DNA of 64,000 bases, from positions 279,099-343,098 of the forward strand of contig PDUO01000052.1 of the NCBI GenBank assembly GCA_003008705.1. The letters are read 5' to 3'. Positions within the stretch are counted from its first letter, which is position 1. Each line of letters opens with the position of its first letter. Of the stretch, positions 31,811 to 42,361 are shown one piece after another. This stretch comes from Pezicula radicicola (lineage: Eukaryota > Ascomycota > Leotiomycetes > Helotiales > Dermateaceae). Position numbers and translations under genes: made by a program. The notes beneath the pieces were generated by a model. That model ran no database searches and had not been told where the DNA came from. It saw only the letters and a program-made list of their open reading frames with translations.

Positions 31811-32887
31811 CTACTCAATCTTCTCTTGCAACGCGGCCGCAAGATCCTCAGACGCCCTGCTCAACTCATCTTCCGTCTCGTTCCCCACCACATGGCCCCC
31901 ATCATTATCTGGGAAACGACCACGTTCCGCTATCTCAACAAACAAGCTCCGCAGGCCTGCCATCGCTGGATATCTTGAAGGCTCAGAGGATGAAGCATGT
32001 TGCCCAGAAATTCCCCCTTCCGGTCGCTCAGCCTGCGCTTGTCGCAGTAGCGTAAGAATGCGACTGGCTCTGCTGGCGGGGCCACCCAATCCGAGATTCT
32101 GGAAGACGTTATTCTGTTCGCGGAGGAGCTCTTCGGTAGAGGCTAAGTAGTGCGCAATGCTGTGGAGAGATGCTTTGATGTGTTCTTTGTCTTTTCTTCT
32201 CTTCTCTTTCGGGGCTTGCGGCGATGTGCCTGGAATGGTGGGTAATGGCGTCGGCGATGGTGGTGGTGAGTTTTGAGGCGGGATTGGTTGTTGAAGAGAC
32301 GGCTCTTTCTGGATTGTAGCTGCTGTTGGCTGAGTTGGCCTCAATAGTGGTTGGTTTTGTATTGAAGCTGTTGGTTGCGGTAACCTTTGCTTTGGTTCTC
32401 TCGTCCTTCTCGGCCCTCCTCTGCTGGCTACTTCCGGTGCTTGTTGCATCTGAGGTGTTCTGGAATTTAGAAGCTTGAGTTAGTAAAATGGTAAAGCGAA
32501 GAGTGAAAAGGTATGTATATACGCCTCAATCGCCTTGTCTTTCTCCTTGCCCTTCCTTCGTGATTTCAGGTCCAACTTCACAAGCCGGATTAGAAGTTCC
32601 GCCTTGTTGCCGTTGGTCAACTCTCCTCTTTCCCTCAAAGTCTGTTTCATGTAGTTAACCGGCGCCGATACATTCCAATATTCTAGAGCTACATCCTCGA
32701 TCTCTCTGCCTTCATCACCGGGATTGAATAGGTTCTCGTCCGAGAGGATGAGGCGGACACAGAGGGTAGGCTTTAGTGCTCCTTCGTGCTTAATGCCGCG
32801 ATTAGTGAGGAGAGCACAAAGGGAAGCTACATTTTCGTGTTCGTACGAGGGTTTTGGTGTCGGTGTAGTACTGGTTGACATAATCAT
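31811..32887 (-). CDS. SAP-domain protein, two exons
   Basis: The start is placed at the ATG 32887 (MIMSTSTTP). The frame extends farther upstream but is preceded by ordinary promoter-like sequence. A 63-base intron at 32522-32460 (GTATAT donor, perfect TACTAAC branch, CCAG acceptor) joins KAIEA in phase to TPQMQQAPEV. Two SAP-like helix-extended-helix units are visible: VASLCALLTNRGIKHEG with LKPTLCVRLIL, and VNYMKQTLRERGEL with GNKAELLIRLVKLDL. The second exon is Pro/Gln-rich, then a helical stretch (IAHYLASTEELLREQNNVF) and an acidic end (DELSRASEDLAAALQEKIE). Total about 337 residues. SAP motifs bind DNA or chromatin; a nuclear role is inferred. Confidence 0.7.
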
Positions 32888-32950
32888 AGGCGTAGTACGT
32901 CGTTGTGGGTAGAGAGAGAAATGAGAGAGGATAGATACGCTCTGCTTCAA

Positions 32951-34870
32951 GTGTGAGGTGCGATATTCCGCTTATATACATAGATAGATATATACTACTC
33001 TGATACAAAGGTCAATACGTAAGTATATCTTGCAGCTGAAAAAAGGTTTCGTTTGTCCGAACTAAAACTGGTACAATTGAAGCTGAAACCCGGCCGAAGA
33101 CTTTCCTTAGTGTCTTAGAGATCTCCGTCCGAGATATTAGTAGTGGTTGTATAAATTTAAGCAAGACCTGTTTTAAAGTTACCTCGTTGCCTATTAGAAT
33201 TATCTAACTTGATTCCTATATATATATATTTACTATTAGTTCTGTAATCTTTAAAAACATAAGCTAAATTAGAGACTCGGAGTTCCCTTACTCTTGTCTC
33301 TTTATTATATTAACCTCTTTATTATTAAGTATAGAAATAGTGGTTGAATATTATATCTAGAGTCTTTACAAATAGAAGCTCAATTAGAGGCGTAGTTAGA
33401 AGTAATTATATTAGTTTACTTTACTATATATCTAAAATTTATTGTTTGTACTTAATCTATCCTAATATTAGTAGAGCTCTTACATTTATTGTAATTAAAT
33501 CCTGCCTTAGTCTTAAGGGTTATTAATAACTTAATCCGAATAATATTACTTTAAATCTTCATCTCTTACAAAGAACAAGAATATATATCTTTTCCCCTCT
33601 TAAGATCTATATAGATATATATAACCTTTCCCCTCTGAAATCTTAAGAAGTAAATTCTCCTTGTGATATCCTTCCTTCCTTCCTTCTTCTACAACCAAAA
33701 AAAGACCCTTTCTAGGATGTAGGGTAGAGAGCTGCAGATCTCTACTCTACATTTTCTCTAGGATGAAAGGTTATATACCTATCCAAATGAAGAGAGGAGG
33801 AGAAAAGGCGTAGACGAGCTTTATCTCTAGTACTTTTCTTCTCTGTTTCTATAATAATATCTTGTAAGAACTTTCGTCCTCTCTCGTTCGAAACTCGCAG
33901 ACTAATAGATTAGTAATTAGATTTCCACCAAGGCGATCAACCCTTTACACACTCTCTCTCTCTGCCGGTTCATGCCTTTCCTCTCGTATATCTCCAAATC
34001 CTCTCGTATATCTCAAAACAATAATACCTAAACCCTTCGCTCTCTCCACTGCGAACAATATCACTCAAAACTTTTATCTCTCACAAAGAACAAGAACGAA
34101 TGCATTTCTCCCTACTACGACCGATATCTCCTCCCCCCTCTCGCTTTTAAAGCAATATATACAACTCCGATCAAAACAACACCACCACTCGTGTCTATCG
34201 CAAAATTACATCTCATCCCTCTCCAAAAAACAACGAAGACCTATTTATTAATACGCCTAGTCGTGTTGCCTCGCCGAAGAAAAATAAAAGAAAGAAAGAA
34301 AAACAAGATGTTCTTAGACGCCTTTAGGAATACTTGCTTCTCTTCTATTATCCTCAAACCTCGAAATACATTTACCCCACAAGTAATAATCGCATCATCG
34401 TCATGTTCTCTCATCTCGTCTAGTCATTATCATCGTCTTTATTATCATCATTCTTTCGAGACAGCAGAACAGGTCTTTCTCTGCTCAGCTCACTAGCAGC
34501 AAGCAGCAAGCCACCTCTCTACACCTCATCTTCATACCCACCAAAAACTCCTTCTCAACTCTCTCTATCAGCTCGGCGCAGCAGCAGAAGCTACTACATT
34601 AGTCGGACGTTTTAGAGTTGCTAAACGCAACTAATATCCTTTTAATTAGTCAAGTTCTTAGAGGAAGAAATCCTACCTACTAGAATAAATAGTCAACTAG
34701 TTAACAGGTTAGTTTATAGAGAGGCGAGGGGGCGAGAGGAATCAGTTAAGAGTATTACACTACTACATCTATCTCTCGAAAATGCAGTATATATATCTCT
34801 TTAAACTAGAGTTTTCACCTATCAAGGTTGTGGCTCTTTATAGATACATGGTTCTTTGGGATCAAGCCTT
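32951..34870. other. AT-rich and CT-rich spacer
   Basis: About 33130-33560 is TpA-rich and RIP-like. From 33560 to 34500 there are CT-rich stretches with repeated tatctc/ctctcgtat motifs, including a near-duplicated ttatctcTCACAAAGAACAA segment (about 33560 and 34075). No convincing gene. Confidence 0.45.
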
Positions 34871-34879
34871 AATACTTGC

Positions 34880-35500
34880 TGAAGTCGTCGAAATCATCAA
34901 GGCCTAGGCCTGGGCCTAGTAACATGTCGAAGTTAGGGCCCAAGTCCAAGCCTAGGCAATGGCACGATGGAGAGAACAAGCTCGATTTCCCAGGGCCGCC
35001 TAGGGAAATCAAGTCGAGCCTACCCAAGGCCTCGTGGGCCCACAAGTCAAGAACTAGGCCCAGGCACGCCAGAGTTTCGTGGCCTTCCAGGCCCAAGCCC
35101 AGGCATGCTAGAGCCTTGTGGGCTCCCAGAACCACCTCGAGAACCCTCCGATCCCACGGGCCTAGAGCCACGTCAAAAGCTCTCTAGGCACCTACCAGAA
35201 CCACACCAGCGATCCTCTTCTTCCTCTTCTTCTTTCGGTGCTGCCAGAGCACCCCGCCGTTCCACGTCTCTTTCTACCGCTAGGGCAGCAGACCACCGAT
35301 CTACAATGGGAGGGCATGATGGGTAGATGTGGGATTGGGTGATTGGTAATGGCAAGCACACAAGGGTCGATTAGGTGGTAAATAAGTCGTAGGCTATACA
35401 AGAGGGAGATCAAGGCAAGGGCAAGCACAAGGGCAAGGCAATGGCAAGCGCAAGAGCAATGGCAGAGGCAAGAGCCCAATGGATGGAAACGTGAGGCTAT
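34880..35500. repeat. GC-rich low-complexity island in an AT-rich tract
   Basis: Between 34895 and 35170 the sequence is built from variants of GGCCTAGGCCTGGGCC and GGCCCAAGCCCAGGCA; at 35398-35475 from GGCAAGGGCAAGCACAAG-like hexamer repeats. Both strands have open frames of about 100 codons (Pro/Arg/Ser-rich or Leu/Gly-rich), but these follow from the repeats and I do not call them genes. The island has escaped the TpA drift of its surroundings. Confidence 0.7.
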
Positions 35501-35631
35501 TCAAAGCCTATAGCTGGCCCGGCCCGGCACTGGCCTGTCAACCCAACCTTCTAAAGTTAGCCTAGTGTCGGAATATAATACTATACGTTTCAGTCCGTTT
35601 TACTACATTTTTCGTGCCATAGCACGAGCTT

Positions 35632-35660
35632 AGCCTAAAGGGGACTAGCCCCTTGGTTTT
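35632..35660. repeat. Short perfect palindrome
   Basis: The segment AAGGGGACTAGCCCCTT contains arms AAGGGG and CCCCTT around a short centre, enough for a small hairpin or cruciform. Function unknown. Confidence 0.6.
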
Positions 35661-36179
35661 AGTGGTTATAAGACTATATCTCTTATAGATAGTCTCCTTA
35701 GATAATAGTAACTAGCGGGTGCTTATAATTTAAGGGTCGCCGTGGAAAGGCGAAGGAATAAGAACTCTCGGGTTAGATTATATTAAATAGTGAGGAGATT
35801 TGGGACCGCAATATATAGGTGGCAATAGTATTGATTGTGTTCGGTGATAATAACAACCACCTCTCTTTGTATGAATTCATGCAATCGGAAAGGTCTTTGC
35901 CATCCTTTGCTTGGTCAGCTATAACAACAGTAAGGTTTCGCAAGGTGAGGAATGCGACAAGAAGCATCAGGAGCTTTCATTGTCTTGGATCTAGGATTCA
36001 ATGTCTTCATGGTTTTAATGTGCTCGCTATTGACTTTTATACAATTAATTGAATTGAGAGTTGGTGCAGATTCCATCACGTGCTCCGCCACAAGGCACAG
36101 CAAAGGAAGAATGATGCTGCCGACGTGTTTACTTTCGTACCTCGTTGTTTCGAAGGCCATCTTCTATATCTTCTATACT

Positions 36180-36211
36180 TCTCTCTCTCTCTCTCTCTCC
36201 TACCGTGCACC
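36180..36211 (+). promoter_or_regulatory. (CT)n leader upstream of the 36212 gene
   Basis: A pure CT run (ctctctctctctctctc) ends 12 bases before the ATG at 36212, typical of fungal core promoters and 5' leaders. This supports choosing 36212 rather than the earlier non-ATG start of the same frame. Confidence 0.5.
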
Positions 36212-37741
36212 ATGTTCTATTTACCAGCACCGTCAATCAACAACTATGGCCACTTCACTCTCGACGACGCCGGCGATAGATGCATCCCGCCGCCACGACA
36301 AAGGCAAGTCCGTCTCAAACCCCCGCGCGTCCTGTCATCTGATTTTATATCCTCACGTAGTTCCGCCGCCGCCGAGAACCTTTCTCTTTGTCCGCAGATC
36401 TTCTCGTCTGCAGATACAAAACCGCAGTCGGAGCTCTCCTCTATCACCTCTCAGGCCTCAACAACCTCCTCACCTCCACTACCTCCTGCATCGCCGCCAA
36501 ATCCCAATATCCATCCCGATCCAGCCCCGGATACAGATCCAGCATTCATTGACGCCCTCTGGTATACCGTTCGGCGCACGTGCAGCAACACCTCAAATCC
36601 CCTTCATCCCCTCCCTGCCATCATGACAGCAGCACCAGATTCCCCCAGCCCCGAAACTCTCTGGCAATATGGCATCAACATTCGCGACATCGATTATGGC
36701 ACAGATTTCGTCGAGGGAATGCGCACTATTCTACCAATAGTCAATAACCGGCGAGATAGTAGCGTCGAGGCGTGGGGAGCAGCAGATATCAATGAGGATG
36801 CTGCTGCCAAGAAGGCTCGTCTTTTAGACTTGGCCACAGAGGCAAAGGATTTTGTTGGTCCACAAATCCCTTTCCGAACCTTCCACAGATTCATCAAGGA
36901 GAAGATATTCAACACCCGAGGAGTATGCCATGAATTTGATCCCATCATATTCGAAGTCACTGGAAAAGGTTTCAACCTCCCACCAATCCTGAATTCAATT
37001 ACGGCAACATCTGTGAGCAAGCAAAGTGTATCACTATCCTCGACTAGAGGCCGCAAAGCTGTAAAAGGTCCAGGTACCGCCACTGGATGCCACAGAACCG
37101 ACCCACGTCCACAGTCATCTAACGGTCTTCCAACTGTCTCGCTGTCAACAAGCAAGCTCAGCATCCCATACTCCTATTTCGACTTTGCCTATTTCATCAA
37201 TGCTACCAATGCTTTCTCTCAAGATCTATCCGACGTCGCATTACAGGTCTTCGTTACTGAATCCTCCCCCGGAAAACCTCGAGCAACGTCACCTTTCCTA
37301 AGCGTCGCTTTCTCAGACATGCCGTATACTGGCGAGTCGAGCCAGCAGATGAAAGACCGCGTGACCTACAAGCTCGCTGTATATGGGGCTGTGGGACTTT
37401 ACAACCGCTTCGAGCTTTCTGCGTCTGCAAAGCGAGCTCAGACGGAGAAGAAGTCTCTATATGAGGAACATTCGACCCTACTTCACTTTGGTGTGATGGT
37501 ATTTGGGGGAAACATTACTGTTTATCGCTTCGAAGTGGAGGAGACCTCTACTAACATATGGACAGGTTGTACAATGAGAAAACTCTGCGCTGGCAGTATT
37601 ACAACTTCTTCTGGCCTGTCCAAAGTTTTCCAGCACCTCGACATCATCTATGAATGGGGTGATTCGTTGTACGTTGAGTGGTTGAAGAAGGATATGAATT
37701 GTTTGATTGATAGCGACGTATTGAATTGCGAGGATAAGTAG
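36212..37741 (+). CDS. Hypothetical protein, 509 residues
   Basis: The open frame extends upstream to 36080 without an ATG; the first ATG is at 36212 (MFYLPAPSINN). Residues 1-130 are low complexity (Pro/Ser/Arg-rich). From about 130 the protein looks folded: FIDALWYTVRRTC, LWQYGINIRDIDYG, FRTFHRFIKEKIF, later YSYFDFAYFINATNAF, VTYKLAVYGAVGLYNRF, LLHFGVMVFGGNITVYRFEV, and an aromatic-rich end. An alternative ATG at 36246 (MATSLSTTPAID) opens a different frame that could join through an intron; the first 100 residues are therefore uncertain. No signal peptide or known catalytic motif is seen. Function not recognised. Confidence 0.65.
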   Translation: MFYLPAPSINNYGHFTLDDAGDRCIPPPRQRQVRLKPPRVLSSDFISSRSSAAAENLSLCPQIFSSADTKPQSELSSITSQASTTSSPPLPPASPPNPNIHPDPAPDTDPAFIDALWYTVRRTCSNTSNPLHPLPAIMTAAPDSPSPETLWQYGINIRDIDYGTDFVEGMRTILPIVNNRRDSSVEAWGAADINEDAAAKKARLLDLATEAKDFVGPQIPFRTFHRFIKEKIFNTRGVCHEFDPIIFEVTGKGFNLPPILNSITATSVSKQSVSLSSTRGRKAVKGPGTATGCHRTDPRPQSSNGLPTVSLSTSKLSIPYSYFDFAYFINATNAFSQDLSDVALQVFVTESSPGKPRATSPFLSVAFSDMPYTGESSQQMKDRVTYKLAVYGAVGLYNRFELSASAKRAQTEKKSLYEEHSTLLHFGVMVFGGNITVYRFEVEETSTNIWTGCTMRKLCAGSITTSSGLSKVFQHLDIIYEWGDSLYVEWLKKDMNCLIDSDVLNCEDK

Positions 37742-37857
37742 ATGAAGAAGATACTACTGTAAGGTCATATTGGACAAAACAATCCGAATAGTTCGTGCCC
37801 TCTAAGTAGGTAGGCTAGCTAGATCAATTTGGTAGTCTAGTTCTTTATAAAAAGAAC

Positions 37858-38298
37858 ATGATGCATCTATCGAAACAATCTCACAAGCCCAAGACCCTTG
37901 ATCCTTACGCGATACGAAATACACACAACAGCAGAGGAAGAAAGTATACGGGCTTGCAAAGTACACTACAAGCATTTGCAATACATGCCTTCAGAAGCTT
38001 GAATAACCCTTCGAGTTCTTCGATGTACGTCTTCAAATCCAAAAGCAAAATCATACTCATCAATACCGACAACCCTGTAGAGCTGTATAAGGGTATGCGG
38101 GAGGCGTGCTTGTCAGAGAAAGAGAGTAATAGTAGTATACAAGAGGTGTGCTTATTAAGGAGTGATAGTACTATGATAGCTCCAGCTCTAGGCTCAGGAG
38201 AGGAACTAATCGTGTCGGAATTAAGATACCGAGATGGCCGACTTAGTCTTCTTGAGCAAGACTTGGTCGAAGAGCCTATCGACGAAGCTTGTCCTTAG
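37858..38298 (+). CDS. Hypothetical small protein
   Basis: A 146-codon frame with tandem ATGs at 37858, about 115 bases after the previous gene on the same strand. The middle and end read as structured protein (KIILINTDNPVELYKGMREA, EVCLLRSDSTMIAPALG, VSELRYRDGRLSLLEQDL). The N-terminal third is basic. No domain recognised. It could be a separate gene or a displaced downstream exon; the following sequence quickly becomes TpA-rich. Confidence 0.4.
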   Translation: MMHLSKQSHKPKTLDPYAIRNTHNSRGRKYTGLQSTLQAFAIHAFRSLNNPSSSSMYVFKSKSKIILINTDNPVELYKGMREACLSEKESNSSIQEVCLLRSDSTMIAPALGSGEELIVSELRYRDGRLSLLEQDLVEEPIDEACP

Positions 38299-39445
38299 GA
38301 TTGTACGGCGAGTCACGGTTGCCATCCATGCATCTTATAGAATTTAAATATTAACTAGAGCTTTTAGACTCGACGAAGTCTTAGATCCTCCTATCTACCC
38401 TAGATTATTAATATTATATAGGAGATATATCTAGAGGCTAAGGAGCTTTATCTGATAGTAGAGAGGACTATTCCTATCCCTCTCCTATAGGGATAAACTT
38501 TTATTAGTAGTAATTTTAAAGGTTAAGATGTTATAAATTTCTTTTATTTTTTAAATATTATTTACTTTATCTCTAATATAGATTTAAATATATCTTAGAT
38601 TAACTCTTTAGTTATAATCTTTATTATTTATTTACTTTATTATATAAAGTAATTTATAAATAAAAAGATGCTAGGCAGATGACGGCACAACCAGCTACCG
38701 CCGACCTTGCCTATATTGGGGTTGAAGACACTAAGGGTAGGAGATACAACGAATCCTTATCTGCTCCCTGTAATTTCACCTATCAGACCCCTAATTCTTA
38801 TTCGGCTAGTAGTAGTAGCCTCCCTCCATTCTAGATCTATGAGAAACCTAAAACCAAGTCTTCTTCGACTCTAGAGTAAGATTGCAACCGGAGGCCTTGG
38901 ATCTCTACTCGCTCTATAATGTCTGTATTGTACTATTTGACCCCTCTATTGACTTCTGTCCATGAATACCTCATAGGTTGAGTTAAGTAGCAAGAGATCA
39001 AATACTTAACACTAACTTATCTACAACCAACGACTCTACTCCCGATATAAACGAGGACGAGGTACTCAAGGAAGATGTTGAGGTTGGAGAAGATATACAA
39101 TAGGAGGATCTGGATGATAAGGATGAGGATGATGATGATTTATTAGGAGATATATGATTTCAGTACTAGCTATGATATTAGGTAGGAGTAATTTCGGATC
39201 AAAGAGTTTTTCGGAAGGGAAGGGAAGGGGGGGAGGGGGGGAGAGAGAGAGATTTAGATGTAAAATACCTAGCTGATTTAGAGCTTTACTTTTATATTTT
39301 CATAGTAAAAAGTATATTACCCATCGTTCCCAAAGCTTTATAGCTAAGTGATATCTCCCAAACCCGAGAGTACCACGGAACGGAATTCAATACTTTTGAC
39401 TCAATTCCTGAATTCAATTTCTGTTATATCAAATCATCACCTACA
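38299..39445. other. RIP-like spacer with a coding relic at about 38690-39150
   Basis: From 38690 the plus strand reads AQPATADLAYIGVEDTKG, RRYNESLSAPCNFTYQTPNS and, near 39050-39150, INEDEVLKEDVEVGEDI ending in an acidic Asp run, with TAG/TAA codons between. It is an unidentified gene damaged in the same C-to-T style. A G-rich run lies at 39215-39255. The rest is AT-rich without content I can name. Confidence 0.4.
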
Positions 39446-39703
39446 TCAAATCCTTCTACGGACACCGGTCTCGACAGGAATAATAGTAGCCAAGGATTTA
39501 TTCCCCTCGAAAAATACTATCCGTCCATACAGCATCGTTGTACAGGTATACATAGGGTTGATGTCGGATGGGCGAATCTTATTGTAATGCTTAGTTATCT
39601 CGTGTTTGTAAGGAATGAAATCTTTGACAATAACGGCGTATAGTAGAGGAAGAGGTTCGAGGTATTGATGAAGATATATATTGTTCTTGTTGACCGTTGT
39701 CAT
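39446..39703 (-). CDS. Short hypothetical ORF
   Basis: 85 codons from a true ATG (MTTVNKNNIYLHQYLEP), with moderately protein-like content (LLYAVIVKDFIPYKHEI) and no domain. Just upstream on the same strand a strong intron pattern lies at 39804-39752 (GTAAGT donor, GCTAAT branch, AATAG acceptor), so a multi-exon gene may cover 39450-39930, but I could not build a consistent model. Confidence 0.3.
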   Translation of the reverse strand: MTTVNKNNIYLHQYLEPLPLLYAVIVKDFIPYKHEITKHYNKIRPSDINPMYTCTTMLYGRIVFFEGNKSLATIIPVETGVRRRI

Positions 39704-39935
39704 GCCGGTTGTATTTCCAAGGCCAAACTATTTCTCGAGTAGAATGCCCTCCTATTCTTTCTTATTAGCAAGGCATTGTTAACAACAATATAATCAGGAC
39801 TTACAAGGCAGAATCGCGACCTTCCCCGCGCCTGAAATCCTCTCGGCAGCATGTCGTCACTGCCATGTATTGGCCTTGATCTGTTGACTCGGGTTTTATG
39901 TCTTCCCAACTGTTCCGAATACACAGTCACCCTCC

Positions 39936-40466
39936 TTATTCCGGAACATATTGACGAATGATAGCTCTCAACATTCCCATCTTGTTGCGCTGTCGCCCTC
40001 GTGCTCTATTCTTCTGGACTCGAGTGCAACCGGTGGTCGTATAATTGTATCTCTGACGGTGCAGAGGACGTAGTCGCATTGTGCCTGGTCTGCCAACAAC
40101 TTCCGGATTATCTATGTGATCCAGCGATATTCCTACTCCATAACCGGACATTCTCCAGTCCATCGCTTCGTCGTCAACACCTTTGTGCGTATCCGCATCT
40201 CGCTGCCATCCGCGCATGTCTTTACCGTCGATATATTGGGTGGAGCATTCTGAGGGTGTCGTCGAAGCATCTACCAGAGATGGTGTCGGGGAGAGGCGCC
40301 ATGTAGGGGTCAAGGCCTCCTGGTACAGAGTCTCATCGTCCTTCCATCGTGGTGGTGATTGCGTATGGCGGATTCGGGTTAGTTGGTTGATTGTACGCTG
40401 GATGATAAAGTCGGTGTATGAGGATTCCTGCCGTGGAAAGGTTTCAATGGGAGTTGAGCCGGGCAT
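39936..40466 (-). CDS. Hypothetical protein, 176 residues
   Basis: The first ATG in the frame is at 40466 (MPGSTPIETFPRQESS); the frame is open to 40556 without an ATG. The product is polar and probably disordered, with one helix-like stretch (SYTDFIIQRTINQLTRI) and a basic C-terminal third (RVQKNRARGRQRNKMG). It is divergently arranged with the FHA-kinase gene at 40691, sharing a 224-base intergenic region. The function is not recognised. Confidence 0.5.
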   Translation of the reverse strand: MPGSTPIETFPRQESSYTDFIIQRTINQLTRIRHTQSPPRWKDDETLYQEALTPTWRLSPTPSLVDASTTPSECSTQYIDGKDMRGWQRDADTHKGVDDEAMDWRMSGYGVGISLDHIDNPEVVGRPGTMRLRPLHRQRYNYTTTGCTRVQKNRARGRQRNKMGMLRAIIRQYVPE

Positions 40467-40690
40467 GGCATCGCATCGTGGTTGTTGAGATTTGGGGATG
40501 TCGGAGCGATGTTGAAGCCGAAGCAGAGCAGAAGAGGAGTCCTCTTGCGCTCTCACCGCCTTCTAGAAGTAGCACACCCGTCCAAACAGCAAATTATTAT
40601 TACATACAGTATACATACAGTATATAGTAGCAAAAGATAGATTATTTACATCGCCTCAGACTAAAATCACCAAATTTCCACTCGGTCACT
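40467..40690. promoter_or_regulatory. Putative bidirectional promoter
   Basis: A short spacer between the divergent 40466 and 40691 start codons, containing a tandem acatacagtata motif at about 40602-40624. Inferred only from gene layout. Confidence 0.35.
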
Positions 40691-42361
40691 ATGACCAATG
40701 ATTATTGTACTGCAAGTCCCACGATTCCCAATGATCCTCCCTCGCCCTCGCGACCTCACTCCTCCCCGCGAAACGACAAAGAGGAAGGCGACCAACTGAA
40801 CCACCATGGTGATTTCGCCCGACTGAGCCCCCTCAACTGGCCAGCAAAACTGGCCTTTAGTGATGTCGTCGATCAACTGCAGGCGACGATGCGGAGTGGG
40901 CGAGGAGAAGACGCAGCAGCCCGTTGGAAATATATGCACGTTGGTGCAGCCAAGGAGGAGCCCTCAGATATCGAATCGAGCTTTGGTAGTAGCCAGGCCG
41001 AAGCTGCGTCCGAGTCTCCCCGCCAAACGATATGGCCGGGCTATTACAGATTGAATCTGGAGATCCTCCCTTCGCAGTACAGACTCGGCTGGATTCTGGG
41101 TCGCGGTCGGAAAGATCTAGCAAGGGGTGGTATCGAATTCTATATTACCACTTCCTCGAAATCACGAGTCGCCGGCCGACATGCTCGCTTTATACACAAC
41201 GATGCTGGCATTCTCTTGGTCGTCTCCGACAGTCGAACGGTTATTATCGATGGCAAAGACGAGTTCCGTGGAGGCCAACGGGCCCTGAGTTCACGCGTCA
41301 CTTGCCTTGGGTTCGGTGACTTGACTTATCGTTTGGAATTTACTGGTCTCTCCCGATATCCTGATCAATTGGCCGCTTTACGCAGACAATTCGGGACTCT
41401 CTCCGATCCCCCTGCATTCCTAGACCCGACCCCATCCTCGACCGATTATGTGTTGAAGGAATATTCCATCAAAGGCGCTTTCGCATCGGGCTCCACCTGT
41501 GTCGTTATGTCGGGGTTCAATATCAATACAGGCGAGCCCGTAGCGATTAAAAAGATCAAAAGAGACGCATCGAATAAGATGAGGATAGAACAAGAGGTTT
41601 CTCTCCTTCGGAAACTAAGCCATGTAAGCACCAGAACGAAAATAACATTGCTTTGTACACTTATTAGCTAAATTCTCCAACAACAGGCAGGTGTTTGTAA
41701 ACTCATTCAGGACTTTTACATTACTTCGCCAGCTAGTCTGCAAAGGGTCGACGAGGTATATTTGATCTACCCACTCGCAGAGAAGCGACTCCAAGACGTC
41801 ATTTGCAGTTCCATGAGTTCTTCAGATCGTCTGTCAATCTTTCGCCAAATTCTTGAAGCCCTGGTCTATCTGCACGACTCGCAAGGGATTATGCATCGCG
41901 ACATCAAACCTCAGAACATCGCTCTGCTAAAGACAGGCCCGGTCCATGCACAACTCATTGATTTCGGTTCCGCTACAGACGACATTACCTCACGAGATCA
42001 TATGGCGGGTACAGTGCGGTACTTGGCGCCTGAGGTGATCGCCCTGAAGAATCCCACTACGAGCGACACAGAGGGACAACCGTCGTATACCCGTTTAGTG
42101 GATATCTGGAGTCTGGGCCTTGTCATGTATGAGCTTTTTATGCAGCGAAACGATATGATCCCTTGGACTCGGATTAATCGCGAGTCGTATGTTGCGCTAC
42201 ACAGAGAGATGACCGCCTGGTCGACGTCTAACAATAATATTGATAATGAGCAGTTTCCACAAGCCGTAGTAGACGTGGTTCCAGAGATGCTTAGATACTC
42301 CGCCTCCCAGAGGCCAGGTGCTAGTGAGTGCTTAAGCATTCTTAATTCTAATCACCTGTAG
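40691..42361 (+). CDS. FHA-domain protein kinase, paralogue 1
   Basis: Two exons: 40691-41623 and 41687-42361. The 63-base intron (GTAAGC to AACAG) is phase 0 and gives 535 residues. An FHA-like domain covers about 130-220 (LGWILGRGRKDL, SRVAGRHARFIHND, FGDLTYRLEF). A Ser/Thr kinase follows: VAIKK lysine, HRDIKPQN catalytic loop (41894 on), DFG (41960 on) and APE, then DIWSLGLVMYELF. The Gly-rich loop is poor (GAFASGSTC), so nucleotide binding may be unusual, but Lys, HRD and DFG are intact. The layout recalls Rad53/Cds1 checkpoint kinases, yet it is too divergent to call an orthologue. A phosphopeptide-guided kinase is inferred. A second, clearly related copy lies at 48857-50503. Confidence 0.85.

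Noticed and set aside
31751..32150. Three plus-strand frames over the SAP gene
   Set aside because: The minus-strand model has a perfect intron and a recognisable SAP motif; these are shadows.
34876..35326. Overlapping open frames of about 100 codons on both strands
   Set aside because: They are explained by GC-rich repeats without stops; both strands are equally open and no domain is visible.
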